Shown here: positions 1 to 5,764 of the stretch, piece after piece
How the letters are laid out: each line of letters begins with the position of its first letter
How positions within the stretch are numbered: position 1 is the first letter of the stretch
Assembly (NCBI GenBank): GCA_023247135.1
Contig: JAHFHB010000134.1
Coordinates: 1-5,764 of the forward strand
Origin: Candidatus Omnitrophota bacterium
Lineage (GTDB): Bacteria; Omnitrophota; Omnitrophia; Omnitrophales; Aquincolibacteriaceae
DNA: 5,764 nucleotides
Reading direction: 5' to 3'
Program-made: the position numbers and the translations under genes
Notes under the pieces: generated by a model
Told to the model about the DNA's origin: nothing
Databases searched by the model: none
What the model saw: the letters and a program-made list of their open reading frames with translations, nothing else

Positions 1-998
1 TCCATCCTGCCGCCGAAAGAACCGCTTCACGTCTTCTGGCGTATGACCGCACCTTGCAGCGCTTGACCCACACGCGTTTTTCAAAAATCGCGCCGTATTT
101 TAAAGCGGGTGACGTTCTGGTGCTCAATGACACACGCGTTTTGCCCGCGCGGCTCTGGGGCCGGCGCGAGAGCGGCGGCAAGGTTGAAGCGCTGCTTTTG
201 AAACCGGTGAATGCCGCCTGCTGGAAAGCGCTGATTCGCCCGTCGGGCCGTATTAAAAAAGGCGCGCGGATTCTTTTTGAGAAAGACGGATACATGCTCA
301 CGGCGCAGGTCGCAGACGATGCGGCGCAGGATTCCGGCGAACGCCTGCTTGATTTCGGCGCGGTGAATTTTTCGGAAGAAATCCAGAAAATCGGCTCCAT
401 GCCTTTGCCGCCCTACATTGACCGCCCGCCGCAAGCAGACGACATGGAGCGCTATCAAACCGTTTTTGCGGACAGAGAGGGCGCTATTGCCGCGCCCACC
501 GCGGGCCTGCACTTTGATCGACCGCTCCTGGAAGCACTGGAAGTGCTTGGAATTGAGATTGTGCGGGTGACGCTGCATGTGGGCTACGGCACGTTCCAAC
601 CGGTGCTATGCGAGAATCCGGCGGAACACCGCATGCATACGGAAGCCTTTGAATTAAGCGCGGCCGCTGCTGAAAAAATCAATGCCGCCTGCCGTGAAGG
701 CCGGCGCGTGATTGCCTGCGGCACGACCAGCGTGCGTGTACTCGAAACGGCGGCTGTGGCTCCCGGACAAGTCGAGCCGCGCAGCGGGATGACGAATATT
801 TTCATTTATCCGCCGTATTCCTTTAAGATAGTCCAGGGTCTTATCACGAACTTCCACTTACCCAAAACCACCTTGCTTATGCTGGTGGCGGCTTTTCTGG
901 GGCAGGGGGGGCGGGAAAAATTGTTCGATCTTTACCGCGAGGCGACCAAGGAAAAGTACCGGTTTTTTAGTTTCGGTGACGCAATGCTTATTTTGTGA
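1..998 (+). CDS. queA: S-adenosylmethionine:tRNA ribosyltransferase-isomerase QueA (5' partial)
   Basis: QueA converts preQ1 at position 34 of certain tRNAs to epoxyqueuosine, using the ribosyl part of S-adenosylmethionine; it is cytosolic. The reading frame is open from base 3 to the TGA at 996-998 (332 codons), so the gene runs off the left edge. The TTG at 54 is not the start, because residues coded before it (HPAAERTASRLLAYDR, 3-50) match the conserved QueA N-terminus. Compared with the roughly 350-residue family, about 16 residues are missing. Visible family motifs, by base position: NDTRVLPARLWG (126-161), APTAGLHFD (492-518), LHVGYGTFQPV (573-605), CGTTSVRVLET (717-749) and NFHLPKTTLL (849-878). 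Conservation extends to the C-terminus, and there is no frameshift. The next gene, tgt, catalyses the preceding step of the same pathway and begins within about 14 bases of this stop, so the two are probably translationally coupled. Identification is secure; the true start and the promoter lie outside the window. Confidence 0.96.
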   Translation, partial: HPAAERTASRLLAYDRTLQRLTHTRFSKIAPYFKAGDVLVLNDTRVLPARLWGRRESGGKVEALLLKPVNAACWKALIRPSGRIKKGARILFEKDGYMLTAQVADDAAQDSGERLLDFGAVNFSEEIQKIGSMPLPPYIDRPPQADDMERYQTVFADREGAIAAPTAGLHFDRPLLEALEVLGIEIVRVTLHVGYGTFQPVLCENPAEHRMHTEAFELSAAAAEKINAACREGRRVIACGTTSVRVLETAAVAPGQVEPRSGMTNIFIYPPYSFKIVQGLITNFHLPKTTLLMLVAAFLGQGGREKLFDLYREATKEKYRFFSFGDAMLIL

Positions 999-1015
999 TG
1001 AGCGAATGCAAATGA
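998..1015 (+). other. Five-codon mini-ORF bridging queA and tgt
   Basis: The queA stop overlaps an ATG (TGATG, with TGA at 996-998 and ATG at 998-1000). That ATG is out of frame with tgt and opens a five-codon ORF (M-S-E-C-K) ending at TGA 1013-1015. That TGA in turn overlaps the ATG at 1012, the preferred tgt start, as ATGA. The arrangement could let ribosomes finishing queA re-initiate, or could simply be chance overlap in a tight junction. There is only a weak GATGAG purine stretch (997-1002), nine bases before ATG 1012. The geometry is seen directly; any function is inferred. Confidence 0.3.
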
Positions 1016-2151
1016 AAACGGATTTGACTAAAAAAAACTTTGGTTTTCAGGAAACCTCGCGCGATGCCACGACGTCTGCGCGTACAGGCGTTGTGCATAC
1101 TGCGCATGGATCCTTCGAAACGCCTGTCTTCATGCCGGTCGGCACCCAGGGCAGCGTCAAAGGAATTGCGCCGCGCGACCTGGAAGACGCAGGTGCGGAA
1201 ATTCTTTTGGGGAATGCTTACCACCTTTACATCAGACCCGGAATCGATATAATTCAAAAGGCCGGTGGCTTGCACAAATTCATGGGCTGGAATCATCCCA
1301 TTTTGACGGACAGCGGCGGCTACCAGGTTTTTTCACTGGCGCGGCTGCGCGAAATTTCCGAAGAGGGCGTGCATTTCCAATCCCATTTTGATGGCGATAA
1401 AATCTTTTTGTCGCCTGAAAAGGTGATTGAAATCCAGGCGGCCATCGGCAGCGATATCGCGATGATTTTTGATGACTGCCCGCCGCCGACTCAGGATAAA
1501 GACCGTATCCGCCAGTCGCTGGAAATCACGCTGCGCTGGTCTGAACGCGCGAAGGCGCATCACCGCCGTGCGGATCAGGCGCTTTTTGGCATTGTGCAGG
1601 GCGGAATTTTCCCTGACCTGAGGATGGAGTCGCTCAAACGAACCGTCGAGCTGGATTTTGACGGCTATGCGCTGGGCGGGCTGTGTGTGGGCGAAGACAA
1701 GGCGGACACGCTGCGAATCTTCCATGAGATCACTCCAGCTTTGCCTGCGGATAAACCGCGCTACCTGATGGGGGTGGGAACGCCGCTGGATTTTATCGAG
1801 GGCGTGGCCGGCGGTGCGGACATGTTTGACTGCGTGACTCCCACCCGCTACGGCCGTAACGGCAGCGCCTTTACCGCGGCGGGTCTGATTGTGGTGCGTA
1901 ACGGCAAGTATGCCGAAGACAACCGGCCGTTGGCGGAAGACTGTGATTGTTACGCTTGCCGCAATTTTTCACGGGCCTACCTGCGGCATTTGCTGAATGC
2001 CGAGGAAATGCTGGGGCCCCAGCTGGTATCGCTGCACAATATTCATTATTTTGTAAACCTGTTGAAGGAGATCCGGCAGTCCATCCGGGAAGGGCGTTTT
2101 TCAGCCTTAAGAGAAAAAATTACCAAACAATTTGACCCCGATAGCCGATAA
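1012..2151 (+). CDS. tgt: tRNA-guanine(34) transglycosylase Tgt, bacterial type
   Basis: Tgt replaces guanine at the wobble position of GUN-anticodon tRNAs with preQ1, the step before QueA; it is a cytosolic zinc enzyme. The N-terminal barrel carries HGSFETPVFMPVGT and the substrate-binding LTDSGGYQVFSL, with its catalytic-site Asp at 1309-1311. The nucleophile Asp lies at 1828-1830 in DMFDCVTPTR. The zinc site shows as CDCYAC with Cys at 1942, 1948 and 1957, plus His at 2035 in SLHNIHYF. The MGVG loop and GGLCVGE segment are also present, so it should be active. From ATG 1012 the protein is 379 residues, close to the usual 370-390. In-frame alternatives are ATG 1006 and a GTG at 976 that would overlap queA by 23 bases. 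I prefer 1012 because the weak purine stretch at 997-1002 is well spaced for it and the added residues are not conserved. It follows queA directly and is followed by yajC after 55 bases. Confidence 0.96.
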   Translation: MKTDLTKKNFGFQETSRDATTSARTGVVHTAHGSFETPVFMPVGTQGSVKGIAPRDLEDAGAEILLGNAYHLYIRPGIDIIQKAGGLHKFMGWNHPILTDSGGYQVFSLARLREISEEGVHFQSHFDGDKIFLSPEKVIEIQAAIGSDIAMIFDDCPPPTQDKDRIRQSLEITLRWSERAKAHHRRADQALFGIVQGGIFPDLRMESLKRTVELDFDGYALGGLCVGEDKADTLRIFHEITPALPADKPRYLMGVGTPLDFIEGVAGGADMFDCVTPTRYGRNGSAFTAAGLIVVRNGKYAEDNRPLAEDCDCYACRNFSRAYLRHLLNAEEMLGPQLVSLHNIHYFVNLLKEIRQSIREGRFSALREKITKQFDPDSR

Positions 2152-2157
2152 CTAAAA

Positions 2158-2182
2158 ACCGTGCCGCAGCCGTGCGCGCGGT
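2158..2182 (+). promoter_or_regulatory. Candidate RNA hairpin in the tgt-yajC spacer
   Basis: The 55-base spacer can fold into a hairpin. Seven pairs join 2158-2164 to 2176-2182, including one T-G wobble. After a bulged C at 2165, three more pairs (2166-2168 with 2173-2175) close a GCCG tetraloop at 2169-2172. It ends ten bases before the yajC ribosome binding site and has no T-run after it, so it does not look like an intrinsic terminator. It might stabilise or mark a processing point between the tRNA-modification and Sec parts of the transcript, but GC-rich spacers fold like this by chance fairly often. Confidence 0.3.
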
Positions 2183-2191
2183 GTCCGAACC

Positions 2192-2200
2192 AAAGGAGAG
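2192..2200 (+). promoter_or_regulatory. Shine-Dalgarno site for yajC
   Basis: The sequence AAAGGAGAG lies with its AGGAG core at 2194-2198, eight bases before ATG 2207. It is the clearest ribosome binding site in the window and fixes the yajC start. It also shows that yajC is initiated independently of tgt rather than by coupling. Confidence 0.8.
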
Positions 2201-2206
2201 TTTTTC

Positions 2207-2539
2207 ATGTTCGAGAAAATTGCTTATGCCGCACCTCAGGCTGCCGCAGGCGCCGAGGCCAATCCGCTTTTGAGTTTCCTGCCGTTTTTTGTCTTGATCA
2301 TTATTTTTTACTTTCTGCTCATCCGGCCCCAGCAAAAGCGCCAGAACGAACTGCAGAAACTGATCGATAATGTAAAGAAGGGCGACAAAGTCGTCACCTC
2401 TGGCGGTTTAATTGGCACGGTAGCTGGTATCCAGAATGATTTCCTGGTTTTGAAACTGGGGGATAACGATCAAACCAAAGTCGAAGTGTTAAAAAGCGCC
2501 GTTTCGGGATTACGAACAGAACCCGTGGCCAAGGCCTGA
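2207..2539 (+). CDS. yajC: Sec translocon accessory protein YajC
   Basis: YajC is a small inner-membrane protein that associates with SecD and SecF and supports Sec-dependent export; it is usually dispensable. The 110-residue product has the family layout: a short Ala-rich N-terminus (residues 1-19), one strongly hydrophobic helix (about 20-39, LLSFLPFFVLIIIFYFLLI), the hallmark RPQQKR just after it (40-45), and a soluble cytoplasmic domain with the conserved GDKVVTSGGLIGTVAGI. Its length matches the usual 85-120 residues. The start is set by a strong ribosome binding site. It lies 55 bases after tgt and 31 bases before secDF, the expected neighbours. The C-terminal tail after about residue 100 is short and not conserved. 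The N-terminal stretch reads partly like a signal sequence, but the helix and the following basic motif fit a retained membrane anchor. Confidence 0.96.
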   Translation: MFEKIAYAAPQAAAGAEANPLLSFLPFFVLIIIFYFLLIRPQQKRQNELQKLIDNVKKGDKVVTSGGLIGTVAGIQNDFLVLKLGDNDQTKVEVLKSAVSGLRTEPVAKA

Positions 2540-2560
2540 GCATTTTTTTTAAAACCAAGC

Positions 2561-2565
2561 AGGAG
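2561..2565 (+). promoter_or_regulatory. Shine-Dalgarno site for secDF
   Basis: AGGAG lies five bases before ATG 2571 and supports that start. It follows a T8A4 tract (2543-2554) that fills most of the short yajC-secDF spacer and keeps the region around the site A/T-rich and probably unfolded. Confidence 0.75.
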
Positions 2566-2570
2566 TAAGC

Positions 2571-4742
2571 ATGGATAAACATTTCAAATGGAAAATGCTT
2601 TTTATCATCGGTGTGACGGCGTTCTGCCTTTGGAAGGTCTATCCGCCCCAGGAAAAAATTCATCTTGGGCTGGATCTCAAGGGCGGGATGCAGCTCCTGC
2701 TTAAAATTGACCTGAGCAAACTCCCCAAAGAAGCCCAGAAGGATGCGTCTGAACGGGCCGTGGAAGTTATCCGTAACCGCATTGACGAATTTGGCGTGTC
2801 GGAGCCGATCATTACGCGTCAGGGCGCCGATGAAGTGGTGGTTCAGCTTCCCGGCATTACGGACCGCCAGCGTGCCAAAGACATTATCGGCAGGACGGCA
2901 CACCTGGAATTTCAACTCGTTTCTGATGACGTGACGATCATGAGCCAGATCGAAGGCGGGAAAAAAGTCGACGGCTATGATGTGAAAGAATATAAGGAAG
3001 GCGCTGGCAGCCGCAAAGTGCTTGTCCAGTCTCTGGCGGTGCTGACCGGCGATCACCTGACCAATGCCTCGGTTGGGTTTGATCAATACGGCTCCGCGAT
3101 TGTACAGCTTCAATTCGACAAAGAAGGCGCCGAGATTTTCGACAAGACCACTTTTCAAAATATCGGCCGCCAGCTTGCGATCGTGCTCGACGGCAAAGTT
3201 CATTCTGCGCCGGTGATCCGCGACCGCATTCCCAACGGAACGGCGCAGATCTCAGGAAATTTTACGCCGGAAGAAGCTTCCGACCTTTCGCTGATCCTGC
3301 GCGCCGGCGCGCTGCCGGCTCCCGTGGAAGTGGTCGAAGAACGAACGGTAGGCCCCAGCCTTGGGCAGGACTCTATCAACAAGGGATTAAAATCCGGCTT
3401 GATTGGTGTATTGCTTGTGGTGCTATTCATGCCCGGTTATTACCTCCTGGCGGGGCTTATCGCGGATATCGGCCTGATCTTTTACAGCATCGCTGTTTTT
3501 GGCGCGCTGGCGGCCTTTGGCGCAGCATTGACGTTGCCTGGTATCGCGGGTTTGATTTTGTCGGTGGGTATGGCGGTCGATGCCAACGTGCTGATTTTCG
3601 AACGCATGCGCGAGGAGCTGGCGGCCGGCCGTACGCCGCGCGCCGCTGTTTCTGCGGGTTTTCACAGAGCCTTTTCGGCTATTCTTGATTCCAATCTTAC
3701 CACCCTCTTGACCGCGCTTTTGCTTTTCATGTTTGGCACGGGAACAGTCAAAGGGTTTGCGGTGACGCTGTCCATCGGTATTCTTGCGAGCATGTTTTCG
3801 GCGATTCTTGTGACGCGGGTTGTGCTGGACATGCTCCTGGCTTCCAATCCAGGGTTAAAGTTCAAAATGCTGCACATCGTCAGGCCGACAAAGATCAACT
3901 TTCTGAAAAACAGGGTGTTGGCCTATATTTTTTCAAGCTTGATGCTGCTGCTTGGGGTGGCGGCTCTTTTTATGCGGGGCGCCAATAACTATGGCGTTGA
4001 GTTTACCGGGGGTTTGCTGTCTCAGGTAAAGTTTCATAAAGATGTGAACATCACTGATTTGCGCGCCAAGCTGGAGGCCGCGGGACTCAAGGGGCTGATG
4101 ATTCAGCGTTATGGGGAAGTCTCTGAAAATCAGTTTGTGATCAAAAGCACGGATAGCGATACGCATCGTCTGGAGCAAATTGCCACGGAAATTTCAGGAA
4201 CGGGCGGCTATGAGCTCCAGCGTGTCGAGAAGATCGGGCCAAGCGTCAGTAAAGATCTCACCAGGAAAGCGCTTTATGCTGTCTTTTGGTCTGCCGTGGG
4301 TATTCTGATTTATCTCGCCTTCCGCTTTGAGTGGCGATTCGCGGCTGCGGCCGTGGTTGCTTTGGTGCATGATACCCTGTTCTCATTTGGGGTGTACGCA
4401 CTGACCGGACATGAGATTAACCTTGCGGCCATTGCAGGCATTCTGACGATCATGGGGTATTCGGTCAATGATACGATTATTACGTTTGACCGGATCCGGG
4501 ACAATCTGAAGATCATGCGCAAGAAACCGCTGGATGAAATTGTGAATACAAGCATCAACGAAACCTTAAGCCGCACGATTATTACGAGTTTCACCACGAT
4601 TCTTTCGGCTGTGGCGCTCTTCGTGTTTGGCGGCAGCGCCATGCACGATTTTGCGTTCATTCTGCTGGTGGGATTTTCCGCAGGTATTTATTCGACGGTA
4701 TTTGTGGCTTCTTCGCTGGCGGTGGATTGGAAAGCGCATTGA
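2571..4742 (+). CDS. secDF: Fused protein-export membrane protein SecDF
   Basis: SecDF is an inner-membrane RND-superfamily protein that uses the proton gradient to help complete SecYEG/SecA-dependent translocation from the outer face. Here SecD and SecF are one 723-residue chain with about 12 membrane helices. SecD half: helix 1 (residues 7-24), LGLDLKGGM (32-40), VIRNRIDEFGVSEP (66-79), IVLDGKVHSAPVI (204-216), RAGALPAPVEV (244-254), then five helices (about 274-422) including VGMAVDANVLIFER (332-345). Linker about 423-446. SecF half: helix about 449-468, NYGVEFTGG (473-481), RVEKIGPSVSKDL (551-563), then five helices including MGYSVNDTIITFDRIRDN (628-645). D337, D635 and R668 appear to correspond to residues reported as important for proton transport in Thermus SecDF; I matched them by motif, from memory. 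The first periplasmic domain (about 25-272) is the short type, unlike the larger E. coli SecD. recJ overlaps the stop codon. Confidence 0.96.
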   Translation: MDKHFKWKMLFIIGVTAFCLWKVYPPQEKIHLGLDLKGGMQLLLKIDLSKLPKEAQKDASERAVEVIRNRIDEFGVSEPIITRQGADEVVVQLPGITDRQRAKDIIGRTAHLEFQLVSDDVTIMSQIEGGKKVDGYDVKEYKEGAGSRKVLVQSLAVLTGDHLTNASVGFDQYGSAIVQLQFDKEGAEIFDKTTFQNIGRQLAIVLDGKVHSAPVIRDRIPNGTAQISGNFTPEEASDLSLILRAGALPAPVEVVEERTVGPSLGQDSINKGLKSGLIGVLLVVLFMPGYYLLAGLIADIGLIFYSIAVFGALAAFGAALTLPGIAGLILSVGMAVDANVLIFERMREELAAGRTPRAAVSAGFHRAFSAILDSNLTTLLTALLLFMFGTGTVKGFAVTLSIGILASMFSAILVTRVVLDMLLASNPGLKFKMLHIVRPTKINFLKNRVLAYIFSSLMLLLGVAALFMRGANNYGVEFTGGLLSQVKFHKDVNITDLRAKLEAAGLKGLMIQRYGEVSENQFVIKSTDSDTHRLEQIATEISGTGGYELQRVEKIGPSVSKDLTRKALYAVFWSAVGILIYLAFRFEWRFAAAAVVALVHDTLFSFGVYALTGHEINLAAIAGILTIMGYSVNDTIITFDRIRDNLKIMRKKPLDEIVNTSINETLSRTIITSFTTILSAVALFVFGGSAMHDFAFILLVGFSAGIYSTVFVASSLAVDWKAH
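4739..4742 (+). promoter_or_regulatory. TTGA stop/start overlap of secDF and recJ
   Basis: The last three bases are the secDF TGA (4740-4742), and the first three are the TTG proposed as the recJ start. This is the TTG version of the common ATGA coupling junction. Upstream there is only a weak GGAAAG (4729-4734), so recJ translation probably depends on ribosomes finishing secDF. Another in-frame TTG at 4727 is possible. Confidence 0.5.
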
Positions 4743-5764
4743 GTCTGCCGGAACTGCTGGAGTCCTACAGCCCCTCTTTTTTAGCACTGCTTGAGAAACG
4801 CGGCCTGGCGGAACCCGCCGCCAGGCGCCGCTTTCTCGCCCCCGATCTCAACCAGCTCTACGATCCGTTTTTAATGGCCGGCATGGAAGCCGCCTGCCTG
4901 CGCTTGAAGCAGGCCCAAGAGCGCGGAGAGTCTGTCTTTGTGCACGGCGATTATGATGTCGACGGCATTACCGGCGCGGCAATTTTGGCGCGCACGTTCG
5001 GGCGTTTCGGGGTCAAAGCAAAAATATTTTTGCCGGAACGCGGACGCGACGGTTACGGTGTCAGCGAAGATGCCGTGGTCGAAGCGGCAAAGAGCGGATT
5101 TAAACTGCTTGTCACAGTCGATTGCGGCGTGACGGCCCGGCGTCAAATTGAAGCCGTGGCAGCGCATGGCATGGAAACCATTATTCTCGATCATCATCGC
5201 ATTCCCGCAGACGGACTGCCGCCGGCCTGTGCGATTCTCAACCCCCAGCGCGCGGACTGCCAGTATCCTTTCAAAGAACTTTCGGCCGGGGGCCTGGCTT
5301 TCAAACTGGCGCAGGCGCTGCTTGGGGAAGAGGCGCGGCAATTTCTGGACCTGGCCGCGATTTCCACCGTCTGTGATGTCGCGCCGCTTACCGATGAGAA
5401 CCGCGTTTTGGTGCGGCATGGGCTTTTAAAACTGGGCGCGGATTCAAGCTGCGGGCTCAAAGCCTTGTCGCGGGTCTCCGGCATCCGCACACGCAGTTTC
5501 AACACGGGGCATTTGGGTTTTATGATCGGGCCGCGCATCAATGCGGCCGGACGCATGAGTTCGCCGGATACGGCGCTCAGGCTTTTGCTCACCGAGAATG
5601 AGCGCGAGGCTGAAAGTCTGGCCAAAGCGCTGGATGAAGAAAACAAGTCGCGTCAGCAGGAAGAGCGCGTCATGGTGCAGGAAGCGCTCTCTGAAGCGGA
5701 GCGCACGTTTCATTTCAACCGCGACCGCGTGGTCGTGGTGGCGCGCCGCGGCTGGCACCCGGGC
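4739..5764 (+). CDS. recJ: Single-stranded-DNA-specific exonuclease RecJ (3' partial)
   Basis: RecJ degrades single-stranded DNA 5' to 3' in recombination, mismatch and base-excision repair; it is a cytosolic DHH-family, metal-dependent enzyme. The frame is open for 342 codons from TTG 4739 to the window edge with no stop. Numbering from that TTG: LYDPFLMAGMEAA (40-52); motif I GDYDVDG (70-76) with metal-binding Asp; PERGRDGYG; VDCG (127-130); DHH (151-153); the fourth motif TVCDVAPL with D213; GPRINAAGR (264-272); and the start of the second domain, GWHPG, at the very end. The family is about 560-600 residues or longer, so about 40% of the C-terminus (rest of the second domain, nucleic-acid-binding part) lies outside. 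The first in-frame ATG, at 4874, would remove the conserved N-terminal LYDP region, so a TTG start is favoured. Compared with Bacillus RecJ the N-terminus is about 12-15 residues shorter. It directly follows secDF, a common arrangement. Confidence 0.94.
   Translation, partial: MSLPELLESYSPSFLALLEKRGLAEPAARRRFLAPDLNQLYDPFLMAGMEAACLRLKQAQERGESVFVHGDYDVDGITGAAILARTFGRFGVKAKIFLPERGRDGYGVSEDAVVEAAKSGFKLLVTVDCGVTARRQIEAVAAHGMETIILDHHRIPADGLPPACAILNPQRADCQYPFKELSAGGLAFKLAQALLGEEARQFLDLAAISTVCDVAPLTDENRVLVRHGLLKLGADSSCGLKALSRVSGIRTRSFNTGHLGFMIGPRINAAGRMSSPDTALRLLLTENEREAESLAKALDEENKSRQQEERVMVQEALSEAERTFHFNRDRVVVVARRGWHPG

Noticed and set aside
532..548. Inverted repeat AAGCACT-GGA-AGTGCTT
   Set aside because: It sits in the middle of queA, far from any gene boundary and with no T-run, so it is most likely a chance hairpin in coding sequence.
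976..1011. GTG 976 as the tgt start, overlapping queA by 23 bases
   Set aside because: The added residues (MTQCLFCDER) do not resemble Tgt N-termini, and ATG 1012 or 1006 gives the usual family length.
2011..2022. Perfect 12-base palindrome CTGGGGCCCCAG
   Set aside because: It is inside the conserved C-terminal part of tgt, encodes ordinary residues, and occurs once, so it is probably chance.
2525..2554. GGCC-AA-GGCC followed by a T8 run between yajC and secDF, resembling an intrinsic terminator
   Set aside because: The stem can form only about three pairs around a four-base loop and lies six bases before the T-run. A good secDF ribosome binding site follows at once, so read-through is expected.
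2394..3203. 269-codon open frame on the minus strand
   Set aside because: It lies antisense to yajC and secDF, whose products are clearly recognisable. The translation is rich in His, Arg and Phe with no family motif, typical of a shadow frame in GC-rich coding DNA.
4871..5419. 182-codon open frame on the minus strand, with other frames at 5194-5758
   Set aside because: These are antisense to recJ, which carries all its catalytic motifs on the plus strand. They have no recognisable domain or ribosome binding site.

Overview
The window holds five consecutive plus-strand genes packed head to tail: queA (5' end cut off by the window edge), tgt, yajC, a single fused secDF, and recJ (3' end cut off). 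Nearly every base is coding. The only spacers are 55 bases between tgt and yajC and 31 bases between yajC and secDF. The other junctions abut or overlap, so the whole stretch reads as one operon. No stretch of 300 bases lacks a gene. I see no RNA gene, mobile element, CRISPR array, attachment site, origin or convincing terminator, and any promoter must lie upstream of base 1.

Region by region: bases 1-998 and 1012-2151 encode the two tRNA-modifying enzymes that act one after the other in queuosine synthesis. Tgt swaps guanine-34 for preQ1, and QueA then adds a ribosyl-derived ring from S-adenosylmethionine. Bases 2207-2539 and 2571-4742 encode the accessory part of the Sec protein-export machinery: YajC, a small one-helix membrane protein, and SecDF, the proton-driven membrane protein that helps pull exported proteins across the membrane. 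Bases 4739-5764 encode the first 342 codons of RecJ, the 5'-3' single-strand DNA exonuclease. RecJ appears to start at TTG in a TTGA overlap with the secDF stop. It has no ATG near its beginning and no stop inside the window, so it is easy to miss.

The order queA-tgt-yajC-secD-secF is a widely conserved bacterial neighbourhood, and recJ often follows it. Here secD and secF are one 723-residue polypeptide of the short-periplasmic-domain type. The source is a bacterium with moderately high G+C. The fused SecDF, and RecJ and YajC sequences that do not look like enterobacterial ones, argue against Enterobacteriaceae. A Gram-negative lineage such as the PVC group, Omnitrophota or Elusimicrobiota is possible, but that is a guess. 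All five genes look intact in frame and similar in base use, with no sign of recent transfer.

Nothing here looks like an undescribed system. The points worth a second look are small-scale: the five-codon mini-ORF linking queA to tgt, the TTG-started overlap of recJ with secDF, the SecDF fusion itself, and a hairpin without a U-tract just before yajC.
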